DNA of 64,000 bases from Acanthosepion lycidas (lineage: Eukaryota; Mollusca; Cephalopoda; Sepiida; Sepiidae), in NCBI GenBank assembly GCA_963932145.1, contig OZ010593.1, forward strand, positions 35,726,413-35,790,412, read 5' to 3'. Positions 46,218 to 57,100 of the stretch are shown piece after piece (positions within the stretch are counted from its first letter, which is position 1; each line of letters begins with the position of its first letter). The notes beneath the pieces were generated by a model. That model searched no databases. It was not told the origin of the DNA and saw only the letters and a list, made by a program, of their open reading frames with translations. The position numbers were made by a program, and so were the translations under genes.

Positions 46218-48179
46218 TTTAAACAGCTATAGCACATTTCTCTCATCCTTTAACAGCAATACACGGAAGGTTATTCGTGAGTATGAACGGATTTTATTAA
46301 AAATTAGCAGGCATAATGTCTGTAATTTATCCAGTCAGATATGACTAAAAGAGAATTTGCTGCCTAAATAGACAAATTTTAAATTATATAATCCAGCAGT
46401 CCGTTGGAACAATATCACCTGGCAATTTAAACGTGGCCTTGTGAAAAGGCAGAATGAAGTAAATAATGTTAACTTGATGACACTCAACAAACGGAAGCAA
46501 GAGATACACAACACAATACAGAGGAATACCACCTCTGAACAACTTAAACAAATACTAAATGGACTAAAAGAAATTACTAACAAATCAGAATGTAAACATA
46601 GATTAAATATTCAAAGAAACTCAATCTATTATATAAAGGAACTATATATCTCCCGAATAACTTTGAAAGATTTATACACATTTCTGACTATGATTTAACT
46701 GACAAGCAAAAAGAACCACTCAACCTCGGACCTGACTGCCATATATATAAAAAATATAATGGACTACATAAAAAGGTTGAGATGGAAATTTATTCCAAAA
46801 AATAATTAAACTCCAGGAACAGAAGCTAATTACCGCAGAAACAGAAATGCGGGATCTACTAAAGGCAGAATCTATAAAAGACAGACATGATAAAATGCAT
46901 CTAAACTCTTAAATAAATCACTAAAAATTGCCGCAAAAGAATTACGCAACCACCAAGAAATAGTAATTAAAAAAGCTGATAAAGCAAACATATTTGTTGT
47001 TTTAAACAAGTCTGACTACAAACCAAAAATTGAACAGTTACTTGATGACCACACCAAATTTAGAAAACTTACTAATTAATACTCAGCTAAAAGCGAAAAT
47101 TAATAAAATAATCCCAGCTAACAATGTGGAATAAGACTATCTAAAACTTACCAAAATAATCGGAGACTATGAAACAAGAATACATTTATGGGTCTATCAA
47201 AATGCACACACCTAACTTTCCACTCTGCACTATTATATCAGAAATTTCCAATCCTATCTACCAACTAAATAAAACGCTTAACCAATTAAATAAGCCATAT
47301 ATGTCTAATATATACAGCATTAAATTAACCCTTGAACTTATACAAATATTAAAAACCGAAAAACATAATAATAATAATATAATATCGCAATAACCTCTCC
47401 CCACTATAACTCATCCCCACTATAACTCCTCCCCACTAAATGATGTGTTACGTAAAACCAACATTATATAACAATATAAATGTCCCTTAGGGGAATGTAT
47501 CTCCGATAAAAAATAAATATATATGTTAGATATACGACAAATACACTAAAAAGAAGTCTTACATTACACGTCTGACCATTCGTCCACTGCGAGACATCTA
47601 CAACATCCCTGTCGACATTCGCAATATAAAAAAATACTAATCAACAACACAACTATCCTATACCATGAAAACAACAAATTTAGATTACAGATACTGGAAG
47701 AAATTCATATTTTTTAAAACATTAAAGCCGGCAATGAACAGAATCAACTGTGAATACTACAGTAATGTTCTGAAATGCCTATAAAGGATCAGTTTTTTCA
47801 TGCTTTAATGCACGCGTGACCATGACATTATAACATAGAGGGAAAAAATTCCATAATAAATAAGTTTTTCACATTATCAACCGTTTTGCATTTAAAAACA
47901 TAATGAAAAAATTACGGTAATGGATAACAACGCCCATCTTTTTATAAATACTTATACTAATGAACAACATATAGTTTTGTACCATTTGCATCCCTGAAGA
48001 TGATCTTGGAAGAAAAGCGAAGTACATGAGAAATGAAATTAAACAAAAACAAAAGAAAACAGCTACCGCACATTTCTCTCATCATTTAACATCAATACAC
48101 GGAAGATTATTCGAGAGTATGGAAGGATTTAATTAAAAATTAGACATAATGTCTGTAATTTATTCAATAAGACATGCCT

Positions 48180-48180
<1 letters not shown>
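46218..48180 (+). mobile_element. Penelope-like retroelement (copy A) with direct terminal repeats
   Basis: Direct repeats at about 46218-46350 and 48055-48180 share CAGCTA, CGCACATTTCTCTCATC-TTTAAC, CAATACACGGAAG-TTATTCG and ATTAAAAATTAG-CATAATGTCTGTAATTTAT. Between them the plus strand holds broken pieces of the PLE protein: an N-terminal segment (46441-46698), EIVIKKADKANIFVVLNKSDY (near 46960), EYIYGSIKMHTPNFPL with IISEISNPIY (47173-47260, the RT entry), and a GIY-YIG endonuclease from 47484 (KCPLGECISDK, IYMLDIRQIH region, LHYTSD, TILYHENNKFRLQI). The RT catalytic region between 47395 and 47480 is deleted. Such flanking repeats and the RT plus GIY-YIG order are typical of PLEs, which are transcribed and inserted without an integrase. 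Inactive. Confidence 0.82.

Positions 48181-48237
<57 letters not shown>
48181..48237. repeat. (TA)n array
   Basis: Directly abuts the 3' repeat of the PLE. Confidence 0.95.
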
Positions 48238-48240
<3 letters not shown>

Positions 48241-48548
48241 CCATCTGAAGGTGTTGGAGACGCTGTTTATCAAGTCTGGGCGACCTTCTCTTTGTAAACA
48301 GAGAGATTGTTTGCTTGGGCTTGCTCTTCTGGGTCTTTAGCATCTTTAGGTGTTACAACTGTCCCTTCCGTTCATTCACGTCCCCCATTTTTTTTTCTCC
48401 TTGTTCATAATTTTTCCGCCGTTTACAGCTCTGAAGAGAGGGGGCGAAATCTGTCGGCTGGTATTTTATTTTAATAACATCATGGTCCAATGTAAAAATA
48501 TTCTTGTTTTTAACGCCGTAATAAAGTTTTGTACCACAAAAAATATTT
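48238..48548. other. Unassigned stretch
   Basis: Nothing recognised. Confidence 0.45.
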
Positions 48549-48549
48549 T

Positions 48550-48616
<67 letters not shown>
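48549..48616. repeat. (TA)n array
   Basis: About 62 bases of TA. Confidence 0.95.
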
Positions 48617-48618
<2 letters not shown>

Positions 48619-48699
48619 GCAGGCTGGTCACTGAAAGACTGAATGATATAAAACTAAAATAACTTTTACAAAAACAGAGTATATTGGGGTAGAAAATTT

Positions 48700-48965
48700 T
48701 GAACAATTTGAAACTTGTATGAAAATTTTTTAAAATCCAGAATTCAAAATCTTCTGAACCGATGCTCTGCCGATGCCTAGTTGAGCACAGCGGAGGCGGG
48801 TAGAAATTGATGGATCCTCAAGGACACACTGCCGTACAACTTCCACCACTGAATTTGTGCGCACAGTGCACTTAGGGCCTCTTCCCGGAAGATCGCAGAC
48901 TGATCCAGTTATTTCAAACCGGGCGATTAGGTTTTGAATCATGTTATCGCTAAGAGATACTCTGG
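48700..48965 (-). pseudogene. Tc1/mariner transposase N-terminal fragment
   Basis: A 70-codon minus frame (48942-48730) contains IQNLIARFEITGSVCDLPGRG, VVEVVRQCVLEDPSISTR and AQLGIGRASVQKIL. This is the second helix-turn-helix and linker of mariner-superfamily transposases. The catalytic domain is missing. Confidence 0.75.
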
Positions 48966-49176
48966 CATTAAAATGTGCCGGTATTTTGTGTGAGTCTGAA
49001 TAACTGATCTTTCACTAGAAGAGAAAACTCAATGAATTTTAATCGTTGATCAACATCATATGTAGCTATTTTAATTTCTAAGGGATGCTTTATAACATGC
49101 AGAAAAAAAGAAAATAAAAAAAATTGAAAACGAACAATTTATAATATTTTCAAATCTTTCACTTTTTCATTGGCCA

Positions 49177-49180
<4 letters not shown>

Positions 49181-49240
<60 letters not shown>
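49181..49240. repeat. (TA)n array
   Basis: About 60 bases of TA abutting the palindrome. Confidence 0.95.
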
Positions 49241-49247
<7 letters not shown>

Positions 49248-49538
49248 TTTATTTAAAAATATGATTCCAACTCGCTACATAAGAGGTCTCATGTTTCAAA
49301 ACAAGAGCCGAAAACTTCAAAATAATATTTGAATTAACTTGAGTTAAAGTAGGCTCTGTTCCATCTTCAAGCGAAATTTTTTGGGGAATTCCCCCAAAAA
49401 ATTCGCTTGAAGATGGAACAGAGCCTACTTTAACTCAAGTTAATTCAAATATTATTTTGAAGTTTTCGGCTCTTGTTTTGAAACATGAGACCTCTTATGT
49501 AGCGAGTTGGAATCATATTTTTAAATAAATAATTATAT
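49239..49538. repeat. 300 bp near-perfect palindrome made of two family D units
   Basis: The two 150-base arms are inverse copies with only two mismatches, both next to the centre (GGGGAATTCCCCC, centre 49388.5). The arms read outward: CGCTTGAAGATGG, GGCTCTTGTTTTGAAACATG, TTATGTAGCGAGTTGG, AATAAATAATTATA. The right arm then continues into TATGCTCTACTTTCC, the family D motif; the left arm ends in (TA)n. There is no spacer, so either strand would fold into a 148 bp hairpin. Confidence 0.93.
49400..49508 (+). ncRNA. Hammerhead-ribozyme-like fold with long stem II, copy HH5
   Basis: In the right arm: stem I AATTCGC (49400-49406) with GCGAGTT (49502-49508), 7 bp with one G-U. Core TTGAAGA (only C3 changed), one extra U, then stem II GGAACA-GAGCC with GGCTC-T-TGTTTT enclosing a loop of about 43 bases. 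Then GAA, stem III ACATGAG with CTTATGT (7 bp with G-U), and GTA before stem I. The mirror copy lies in the left arm on the minus strand (49269-49377). Confidence 0.55.
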
Positions 49539-49651
49539 TTATGCTCTACTTTCCTATCGCGCACTATTTTTTAAAAATAATAACAAAAATACTAAGGAAC
49601 TTTGGATTATTTACCAAACCAGTTTCTTTCCTATTTTCTACAATATTTTCA

Positions 49652-49712
49652 CACACAGACACACACAGACACAGACACACACACACACACACACAGACAC
49701 ACACAGACACAG

Positions 49713-49798
<86 letters not shown>
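49652..49798. repeat. (CA/CACAGA)n and (TA)n
   Basis: CACACAGACACA units in two tandem blocks of about 45 bases, then about 65 bases of TA. Confidence 0.95.
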
Positions 49799-49800
<2 letters not shown>

Positions 49801-50090
49801 CCAAAAGAGCCAGGAACAACTTATCTGGCTTCATTTAAACGGATCTTCAGGGTAATGTGGTTATCCAGATTTTCCCAGCACTACTTAGCGCTCTACGTTT
49901 TAGCTTTATTAGTCGCTTTGGATTTTTCTTTGGACTAAAACTTTAGGCATTGGACGATTTGTTTCGCCCTGTTCGGATGTTTCTAGTTCTTTCTTCTTCT
50001 TTCTCCAAATGTTTCCTCGGGTACCAATTGTTTTGATATACTTACAAGTTGTACTAGCCGAAGTTTTTTTCCAACTGAGTATTACTATTA

Positions 50091-50142
<52 letters not shown>

Positions 50143-50480
50143 TTTTTTCACGTTGAAAATTGTATTCCAGTGAGTTTGCAAATTTAAAATGGATAATCTT
50201 GGAATAATTGGGTTCTTCATCAAAATCTCAATATGAGCATCCCTCTAAACCTGCCATAACTCTGACAAGGTCTATTGTGGTCGAACACTCAGAAACAGCC
50301 ATCGAGCAACATCCTGCTTCACAAAGGCGTAAACTCTTCGGCGTAAAAATCAGACTTTATAAAAATAAAATAATTTTTATTAACCTGTTCCATTTCAAAG
50401 TACCACCCACGGCTATGTTCTCTCACCCTAACTAAGTTAAACATCGTATAGAACGAGGCACTGCCATATGCCTTGTAACG
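49799..50480. other. Possible Penelope-like tail and unassigned sequence
   Basis: The minus strand has ACCCTGAAGATCCGTTTAAA near 49852, a motif like the PLE tails at 29.6 and 48.0 kb. A (TA)n array lies at 50096-50140. The 75-codon frame at 50208 is unrecognised. Confidence 0.35.
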
Positions 50481-50499
50481 TATATCTTTTCTTTGATAG

Positions 50500-51490
50500 A
50501 AAATTTATAGAGGAAAATATGATGGAAATTATGAGGAAATGGTTCATATTTGAAGATCAAGTAAATTCAATATTATCAAGAAAAAATGAACTAATGAGAA
50601 TGTTCAATTATCCATTGTATTTGCTTGTAATTTAAGGTGAGAAAATATAATCCACTGAAGCAGTCAATCGTAAATACATATTAGTAAATTTTCCATCATT
50701 AATTTCGAAACACAATGAGAAAGCATCCATTTCATAAAATCAAAAACTCCTTCAAATTTACACTTGATATTACAGTTTTATGTTGTAAGGTGAATACTAG
50801 TACTTGCAATTGTTAACGTATTTGTAAATATTAGTGAACTACTCGATTCTCAACCGACATGCTTTGCACACTAGTGTGCCACGTGAGCCTCTTAAGTACA
50901 CTGCGAAAAAAAACAACAAAAAAACAAAAAAAACACCAGACACAGTTTTCACAGTAAAACAGATGCACAAATAGTTGAATAATACATTGAAATAAATTAA
51001 GTTCATATTTGTGTGTGTATTTTTTAAAATCTGTTTTTATTTCCTGATATTTAAATATATAGCCTTTAAAGATTTTGCTAAGTGTGCCGTGATATTTTCA
51101 TTTGCTCCTAGGCGTATCATTGCTTTCAAGTTTTGAGAAACACTGACTTACTAGATGACCTCAATGTCGCACCTTCTACTGGTGTCGAATAAGTATTACC
51201 GGCGATACTATGACAGGAGAACCCCTCCTAAATTCGCCAAGTCAATTACACAAGAACAATCCTTTCATTAACTGAATATGTGCTTCGCCAGTGCTACATA
51301 CACTTTTGAATTCTCTTAGACTGGTCACCACACAAGGCTGAAGAAATGAGTTTGCATTAATGTTTAATCCATAGCTGGTGTGATTCATTAAATTGGATTC
51401 GTATTTATACCAACGTTAAGTTAATATAACGGACCCGGACTCGGCTGTTCGGTTTTTCATTCCATTACACCATCCGCTCATGATTTGGAG
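50500..51490. repeat. Old segmental duplication, left copy (includes SINE remnant)
   Basis: ATTTCGAAACACAATGAGAAAGC, ACTTGATATTACAGTTTTATG, TACTTGCAATTGTTAACG, GATGACCTCAATGTCGCA and TCTCTTAGACTGGTCACCAC recur in the same order in 51640-52300, with an extra 250 bases in this copy (about 50850-51110). The right part (51140-51490) contains a degenerate minus-strand SINE whose tRNA-like head lies at 51425-51490. Confidence 0.7.
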
Positions 51491-51589
51491 TAGCTATTAT
51501 GAATTTTGTAGAGAGATTGAAAAACATTGTTTTTTCTAATTACATCATTTACTGTTATGATTTAAGAGTATGGAAATCGATTATCATTA

Positions 51590-52330
51590 TTCCTTTCACT
51601 AAGTTTTGTATTTTCTTTGATGTAACATTAAAAGGAAAATATTTTGGAAAATGATGAAAACAATTGAGGATAGAACATATTCAATATTATAAATGCCAAA
51701 TAACTAAACACACTAATTTTCATTTATTATTTATATTTGCTTTCAGTTTGATGTGAGATATTTTGACCCTCTGAATCAGTCAAGTATAAATCAATGTGAA
51801 TTCTATCATTTATTTCAAAACACAAAGCGAAAGGATCGTATTTGATAACATAAAAGCCCTCCTCCTGTTTGCACTTCATATTGCAGTTCTAGGAAGTAAT
51901 GCGAATATTATTACTTGCCGTCTACAACGTTTAGCTAATTATTAGCCTACCAGATGATCTTAATGTCACATATATGAATCAGAAGATATTTTGAGCTTTT
52001 TTTTTTCTTTTCTTTTGGTGTGGGGTGCAGAAGGAAGAAAATCTGCTCGTATATATCATTAAATATGGTAATTCCTTATCCCGACTAGAATTTGCCAGTT
52101 TAACTACATTCAGAATGTAAGAAATCATAGTTCAGCACAGATTCGCTTCATTTATTTGCGAATATCCAGATGTATTTGGGAAAGTTTTACGTTGCTTTGC
52201 AATTTAAAGTTTTTCTTCTCTTAGACTGACTACCACCCAAGTTATGACATTCTACGTAACCCTGGTTTTTAACCCATAGCTGAGCGAAGAGACATATTCA
52301 TGGTTTTCAGGGCATATATGAGAGCGGGGA
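51590..52330. repeat. Old segmental duplication, right copy
   Basis: Matches 50500-51370: ATTTCAAAACACAAAGCGAAAGG, ACTTCATATTGCAGTTCTAGG, TTACTTGCCGTCTACAACG, GATGATCTTAATGTCACA and TCTCTTAGACTGACTACCAC. Ends with the degenerate SINE body AACCCATAGCTGAGCG. Confidence 0.7.
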
Positions 52331-53260
52331 GGTCACAGGAGGCAGCTGATTTCGCTTTCCACATCAATCCCCTTTACAATATCGCATATTATTTTTTAAA
52401 AAAACAAACAATATGGTTGAATATCCATATTGTATTATTTGTTCCAAAGATCAGTGTAACTATGCGTTCTGGTTCCGACCAAAATATTACCCCTTGGCTT
52501 CCTCTCGCGGATCAGTGTTTTATTTACATTTATATGCAAGTCTATTTTACTATGCTATTCAGCCAGCAGAAGTCTGTTGCTTTCCATAGATATATTTACT
52601 TATTCGCTAACCTCTAGGTCAAAACATTCGAATCTGTTATTTGTCTATTTTATATATTTGTTTATATTAGCATGAAATATCTTGCATATAAGCGGACAAA
52701 CAGAGACAGGAATAGCCACTAAATTCGTCTTATAGACAAATTACACTCAGTACATTCGCAAATAATGCAGTTATCGGCATTTATAAAGGCCTAAATTATT
52801 ATTTGGTACATTAAGAAAAAAAGGCGTTTTAAATATAATATGTGTTATATAATTAACGATTTCTTTTATCGAAATCTTATTATGATCCTCTTTCTATGAA
52901 TCCATTATCACCGCAAGGTTTTTTTTTTTGTTTTTTTTTTTTTGTTTTTTTTTCGGGAGGAGAAACTAAGTTAGTTATATCTACAAACCCTATATGAGTG
53001 TCTAATCGATTATTATTTCAAATATTTAATCAATAAAAGGAAGATATATTTAAGCATATAGACCAAGGTGTCAATTTAAATCTCCTAAGTTTGAAAAACA
53101 AACAAAAATGATGGATGTATTGATTTGATCAAAATATTTAGGATTTTAAATTGCATTCTGAAAAAGGACATATGCTTTTATCTTTGAGAAATAAGTCATA
53201 AAGACGTGAATCGTGATATTCCAAATATTTTCCATTATTTTATAGCCGTCATATTTATTT
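52331..53260. other. Unassigned stretch
   Basis: The frame at 52300-52617 has no motif. A G-interrupted poly-T run lies at 52919-52953. Confidence 0.45.
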
Positions 53261-53650
53261 TTTCAGGTTTATTATAGTAATGAAAGACAACGCCGAATAT
53301 CAACTTCAAAAGCTTTATTCTCCTAAGCTGAACTGCTAGTAATTAGGCAGCTTTTATACAGGGTTTTAGTATTTATACTATTTACATTGTTTGGACTGTT
53401 CTACTCTTCTTCGTTGACATATTCACAACGTTTCGGCCGTTTCTTCAGCTGATTGGAATTTCGAACTGAACCTTTTATTTCGTCCATCAGGGTAGATTGT
53501 TCTAGTTCCACGTGCCATGCATCTTCGAGATGTCTCAGTATCAGTCTCAGTATCAGTTATCTACCTTTAATTCAATCTCTTCAAATGTTTATTCACCTAA
53601 GCTATAGCCATTTGTTGGACTCACAAATTAAGGGATAAAATCGTTGGCTG
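53261..53650 (-). other. Possible retroelement tail with CTGAAGA/GAAAC motif
   Basis: The minus strand near 53449-53415 reads AGCTGAAGAAACGGCCGAAACG and then GAATATGTCAACG. CTGAAGA, GAAAC and GTC are in hammerhead order with stem III ACGT/ATGT possible, but stem II is too short and stem I does not pair. Remainder unassigned. Confidence 0.35.
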
Positions 53651-53865
53651 AATCGAGTTCGCGATTTTTAGTCATTGAAATATTTCTTTGTTGCTGTTAT
53701 CAGGTCCAAGTCATTCGGGATTTCTATTCCTTTAAAATCCATTTAAGGTCTAAAATCAGATTATATTCTGATGGAACAAGACCTAGTGAATAGGACAGTT
53801 TTTTGTTATATTTTTTGCAATAACACCCCAAATATCTGAACATAATAATCGTCTTACTAGCCGTG

Positions 53866-54190
53866 TGACATGTGTCACGATCACAAATCTTGTGACCCAT
53901 GAGGGTGGTGGGGGCACTATATGTTCCGCAGCAACTGCAAAAGTGATGTCTCTTGGGCAAGATGGACTGACGGAGCCCATCAATCTCCAGGCCGGTTTTG
54001 AATTCTGGTTGCCACCCAAGGCTATAGAACCCATCCTGTCCTGCTATTTACTCGCAGCTGGCGGGAGAAGAGGAGGATTCATACCTTTCCCAAGGGAATT
54101 AGTGAATGCAAATGGATACGACTGTAATTCGAACTCGGCTCTCCGATTCCTCAGTCCGGGCTGCTATCCATTACTCCATTCGCCTACAAT
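53866..54190 (-). mobile_element. tRNA-derived SINE, minus orientation
   Basis: On the minus strand: head GAATGGAGTAATGGATAGCAGC with A box, B box GAGTTCGAATTACAG (54121-54136), then CCCTTGGGAAAGGTATGAATCC, AAATAGCAGGACAGGATGGG and CTATAGCCTTGGGTGGCAAC. After that the tail (CGGCCTGGAGATTGATGGGC) differs from the 21.3 kb type, so two SINE subfamilies share one head and central domain. The plus-strand frame here is antisense. Confidence 0.85.
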
Positions 54191-54239
54191 AAGGAACATT
54201 TTTTTCCGCAACTTCGCTTACCTTCTTTTCTTAAAGTAA

Positions 54240-54740
54240 TCCTTTAAATGGCCCAACAAGTTACGGCAATATTCTGTAGTAATTGCTTGGTTCTACTTAA
54301 ATATTAGCGCATCAGAAGGTCTTCCATCCCCCGCACCCACCAAAACAAAATTAACTATGCTTTTTCTTGAGGAATTTTGGCTTTTGAATATGTTTGGCTG
54401 TGAAGAACCCGAATTCCTCCACTTCAAGTGGCGTTTCTTTGCTGTCATGATCATCGAAGTGTAAACATTATAAGTAGTACCAAATAATTACTACTTATAT
54501 CGTTTCTGGCGAACATTCAAAGATCCTGGGATGTCTTGGCTGAGATCTTTTGCATACTAATCATGAATTCTAAACCTAACTTGTTTCTTTATTATTTCAA
54601 ATGTTTCAAGATTCTTTTCCGCAGGTTTAATGTCGGTAATTACGTCATCAATAAGTCCAGACGTTAATACCGTTGATGTTCTCCCAGACTGTGCTGCCAT
54701 TTGGGTCTCAAAAAGTCCGCACCAGGTGTATTATAGCGTC
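54240..54740 (-). pseudogene. Possible mariner transposase fragment
   Basis: Minus-strand frames give KKRHLKWRNSGSSQPNIFKS, SIVNFV and NQAITTEYCRNLLGHLKD, similar in order to the mid-catalytic region of mariner transposases (the WR...SP-P-K block and TIT-x-YY-LL block). Many breaks; the part above 54450 is unrecognised. Low certainty. Confidence 0.35.
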
Positions 54741-55235
54741 TTCTTAAGAGTTGGTTTTATTGGTCACTTGTCACTCAGACATTCATAGATGTCCGTTGGA
54801 ATTTTCTTCAGAGTAAGAATTTCAAAACGACCTACATTTTGATATTTGAAAATTTCACACTTTAACTTGAAATATCTAATTAGATGATCTTAAACAATAA
54901 ACTTAAAAGTCATTCAAATTAATACTAAAAAAATATTCCATCCAGATTCTGTGACAAAATAACTCAAAATTTTGGAAATTGTTAAGAGCTTTTCAGCACC
55001 TCCTTGCTTTTAATTCTTTTATTTGATAAAGTATATTTATTATTACATATATTTTATAGGCATACATTTTGATATATTTAGTGTACAGTGTTGGTGGGTC
55101 TGTATGATGATTAAGGATATCGGAGAAAACTAGTGCTGAATTCAACAAATTCAAGAAAATAGAATATGTTCAGTTACTCTACAAGTCCATGTAGTCCATA
55201 GGAACAGCGCATGTACTGCAGCTGTAGCAGCAGTG
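54741..55235. other. Unassigned stretch
   Basis: Nothing recognised. Confidence 0.45.
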
Positions 55236-55430
55236 GTGTGTCTAGGGTATAGTAACCTGACCGACCCCCACTATCTCAAGGATGGATTTGAATTCAGTTT
55301 TTATTCTTTTAGAATTGTTCTTACTGTAAGGCAATAAAAAGCAGTCTTGCCTTTCTATTTAACTCATAGCTAAAGAATCCATGCCTTTCTCGAGGCCATT
55401 TAGCTCGTAGTGAACCGAATGGAAAAACTC
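55236..55430 (-). mobile_element. Degenerate SINE body
   Basis: GGATGGATTTGAATTC, CTATTTAACTCATAGCTAAAG, CCATGCCTTTCTCGAGGCCAT and TTAGCTCGTAGTGAA correspond to the body blocks at 21500-21645 in the same orientation. No head. Confidence 0.6.
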
Positions 55431-55858
55431 GTGACCCGTTGGGTCACTGACAGTTCAGGTTATAAATCAATGAGGTTTCAAAATTCATTGAAATGAAAGT
55501 AAATATTTCAATTCATTCGTGTCGTCGTTGGTCTGGTTTACAAGCTCATGTTTAATGTTTTACTGATTATTTACAACTTTTAATAGAAATAGAACTTCCG
55601 GAATAAACTTGAACATTAAATCAAATTAAAATGAAAATATTTTTTAAACGTGGCAAAAAATATTTTAAAATCATATTCACTCGAAAATATTTTTTGAATA
55701 TGTCAAATTGTTTTTTTTTAATATTTCAAATATTGTTTGTTTAAAGAAAGAAATAATATAAAAAAAATACTCTGCAAAGAATTGGACAAAACTGCAAATT
55801 ATTTACCTTTAAAATATTTTAATTAGAAAAATTCTGTTTGAAGATAGTTTAAATAAAA
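55431..55858. other. Unassigned AT-rich stretch
   Basis: Short AAATATTTT-type words recur near 55640-55740; nothing else. Confidence 0.45.
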
Positions 55859-55877
55859 TACTGTATAAGCAGCTAGT

Positions 55878-56012
55878 GCACCTCGGCGTGGTGTAATGGT
55901 TAGCGAGCTTGTCTTGCTAGAACACATTACGACTAAGTGGTAAGTTCGATCCTCACTGGGTGCTCCATACTTCCGGCCTTGTGCCACATCTAAGGGCCGC
56001 TTAGAAAATCAC
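55878..56012 (+). mobile_element. Short tRNA-type SINE with target-site duplication
   Basis: Head GGCGTGGTGTAATGGTTAGCGAGCTTG (A box) and GTAAGTTCGATCCTCAC (B box), followed by a short tail CTTGTGCCACATCTAAGGGCC. TACTGTATAAGCAGCT occurs on both sides (55859-55874 and 56013-56028; 19 bases with one mismatch), a clear target-site duplication. About 135 bases, unlike the longer SINE family here, and apparently young. Confidence 0.85.
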
Positions 56013-56031
56013 TACTGTATAAGCAGCTTGT

Positions 56032-57072
56032 ATCTCATTATGCGCCGGACAAACATACCACGCACGCTATTATGGACATTTTATCTGAAAATATTTACAG
56101 TTCCGAACAAGAAAGGTGATTATTCTAGTTTGAAAGATAATTAGGAAATAATGAATATAGATACTGGTTTCGGTTAGAATTTCACATTGGATATGATAGA
56201 CCGAAATATACAGAAAATGTCTATACTTCAGCTCAGATTAAAAAAAGAGAAGAATAAGCCAGAATATTATAGCAACCAGGATGTTATGACAGAGTCAGTA
56301 TCTCGAAAATATATAAATAAAACAGTAGGTTTCTGAAAATACGAAAAGATCGCATTTCTCTATAAACGAGCCATTCTGTTTTGATTAAATCTGACTTAAC
56401 AAAGCACAACTTTTACGGTTCTCTGTTTGCACTCGGCGTTTGTTTACTTCAATTGGAATTTCTATCATCAAAGCAAATGGTAAAAGTATACAAGATAAGT
56501 TCTCATAGTCTTTGTAGCTATTAGATGGAAATGGTAAAAGTGTACGCAAGACAGAATTGTTATTTCGATTCTTGTATTGTTCAATAAGTCTACTTAACAT
56601 TTTCTTTGCGGCTACAAGATTATTATAAATATAACATACTCTATTATTTTCATCCTAACAACACCACTTGATAATGTTTATTCACTAATATCATTTCACC
56701 GCCTTTCGGATTTTACTTAACTGCACGAATGTAAAAGAAAATATGCTACAGGGATTGAGTGAAAATATGGTTCAGTTTTATTTTGACAACAGACGAAATA
56801 AACCTGAAATCATAAAAGTATTGAAGGGCACATAATATTCAAGCTGAATTTAGGTCCAGATGGAAACAAAACTACAAAAGGACTAGAAAATTTATTTGTC
56901 AACAATATTACTGAAATAATAAATATATGACAGTGGTGAAATATCGGAAGATCTCAGTAGACCTAAATTCAAAGGGCTCTTATAGACAATTATTAGCAAT
57001 TGAATGCGGACTAATAATCCGTAACGAGACTAATAATTACGGTTCCAATGAATAAAGAATTAGAGGTAAGAA
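56032..57072. other. Unassigned stretch
   Basis: A 71-codon minus frame at 56385-56600 is unrecognised; AATGGTAAAAGT occurs twice within it. No gene called. Confidence 0.45.
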
Positions 57073-57100
57073 ATTATTATTATTATTATTATTATTATTT
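57073..57100 (-). repeat. (AAT)n tail of LINE
   Basis: On the minus strand AAT units follow the LINE 3' UTR, as its 3' tail. Confidence 0.9.

Noticed and set aside
53865..54239. 124-codon plus-strand frame
   Set aside because: Antisense of a tRNA-derived SINE; no protein motif.
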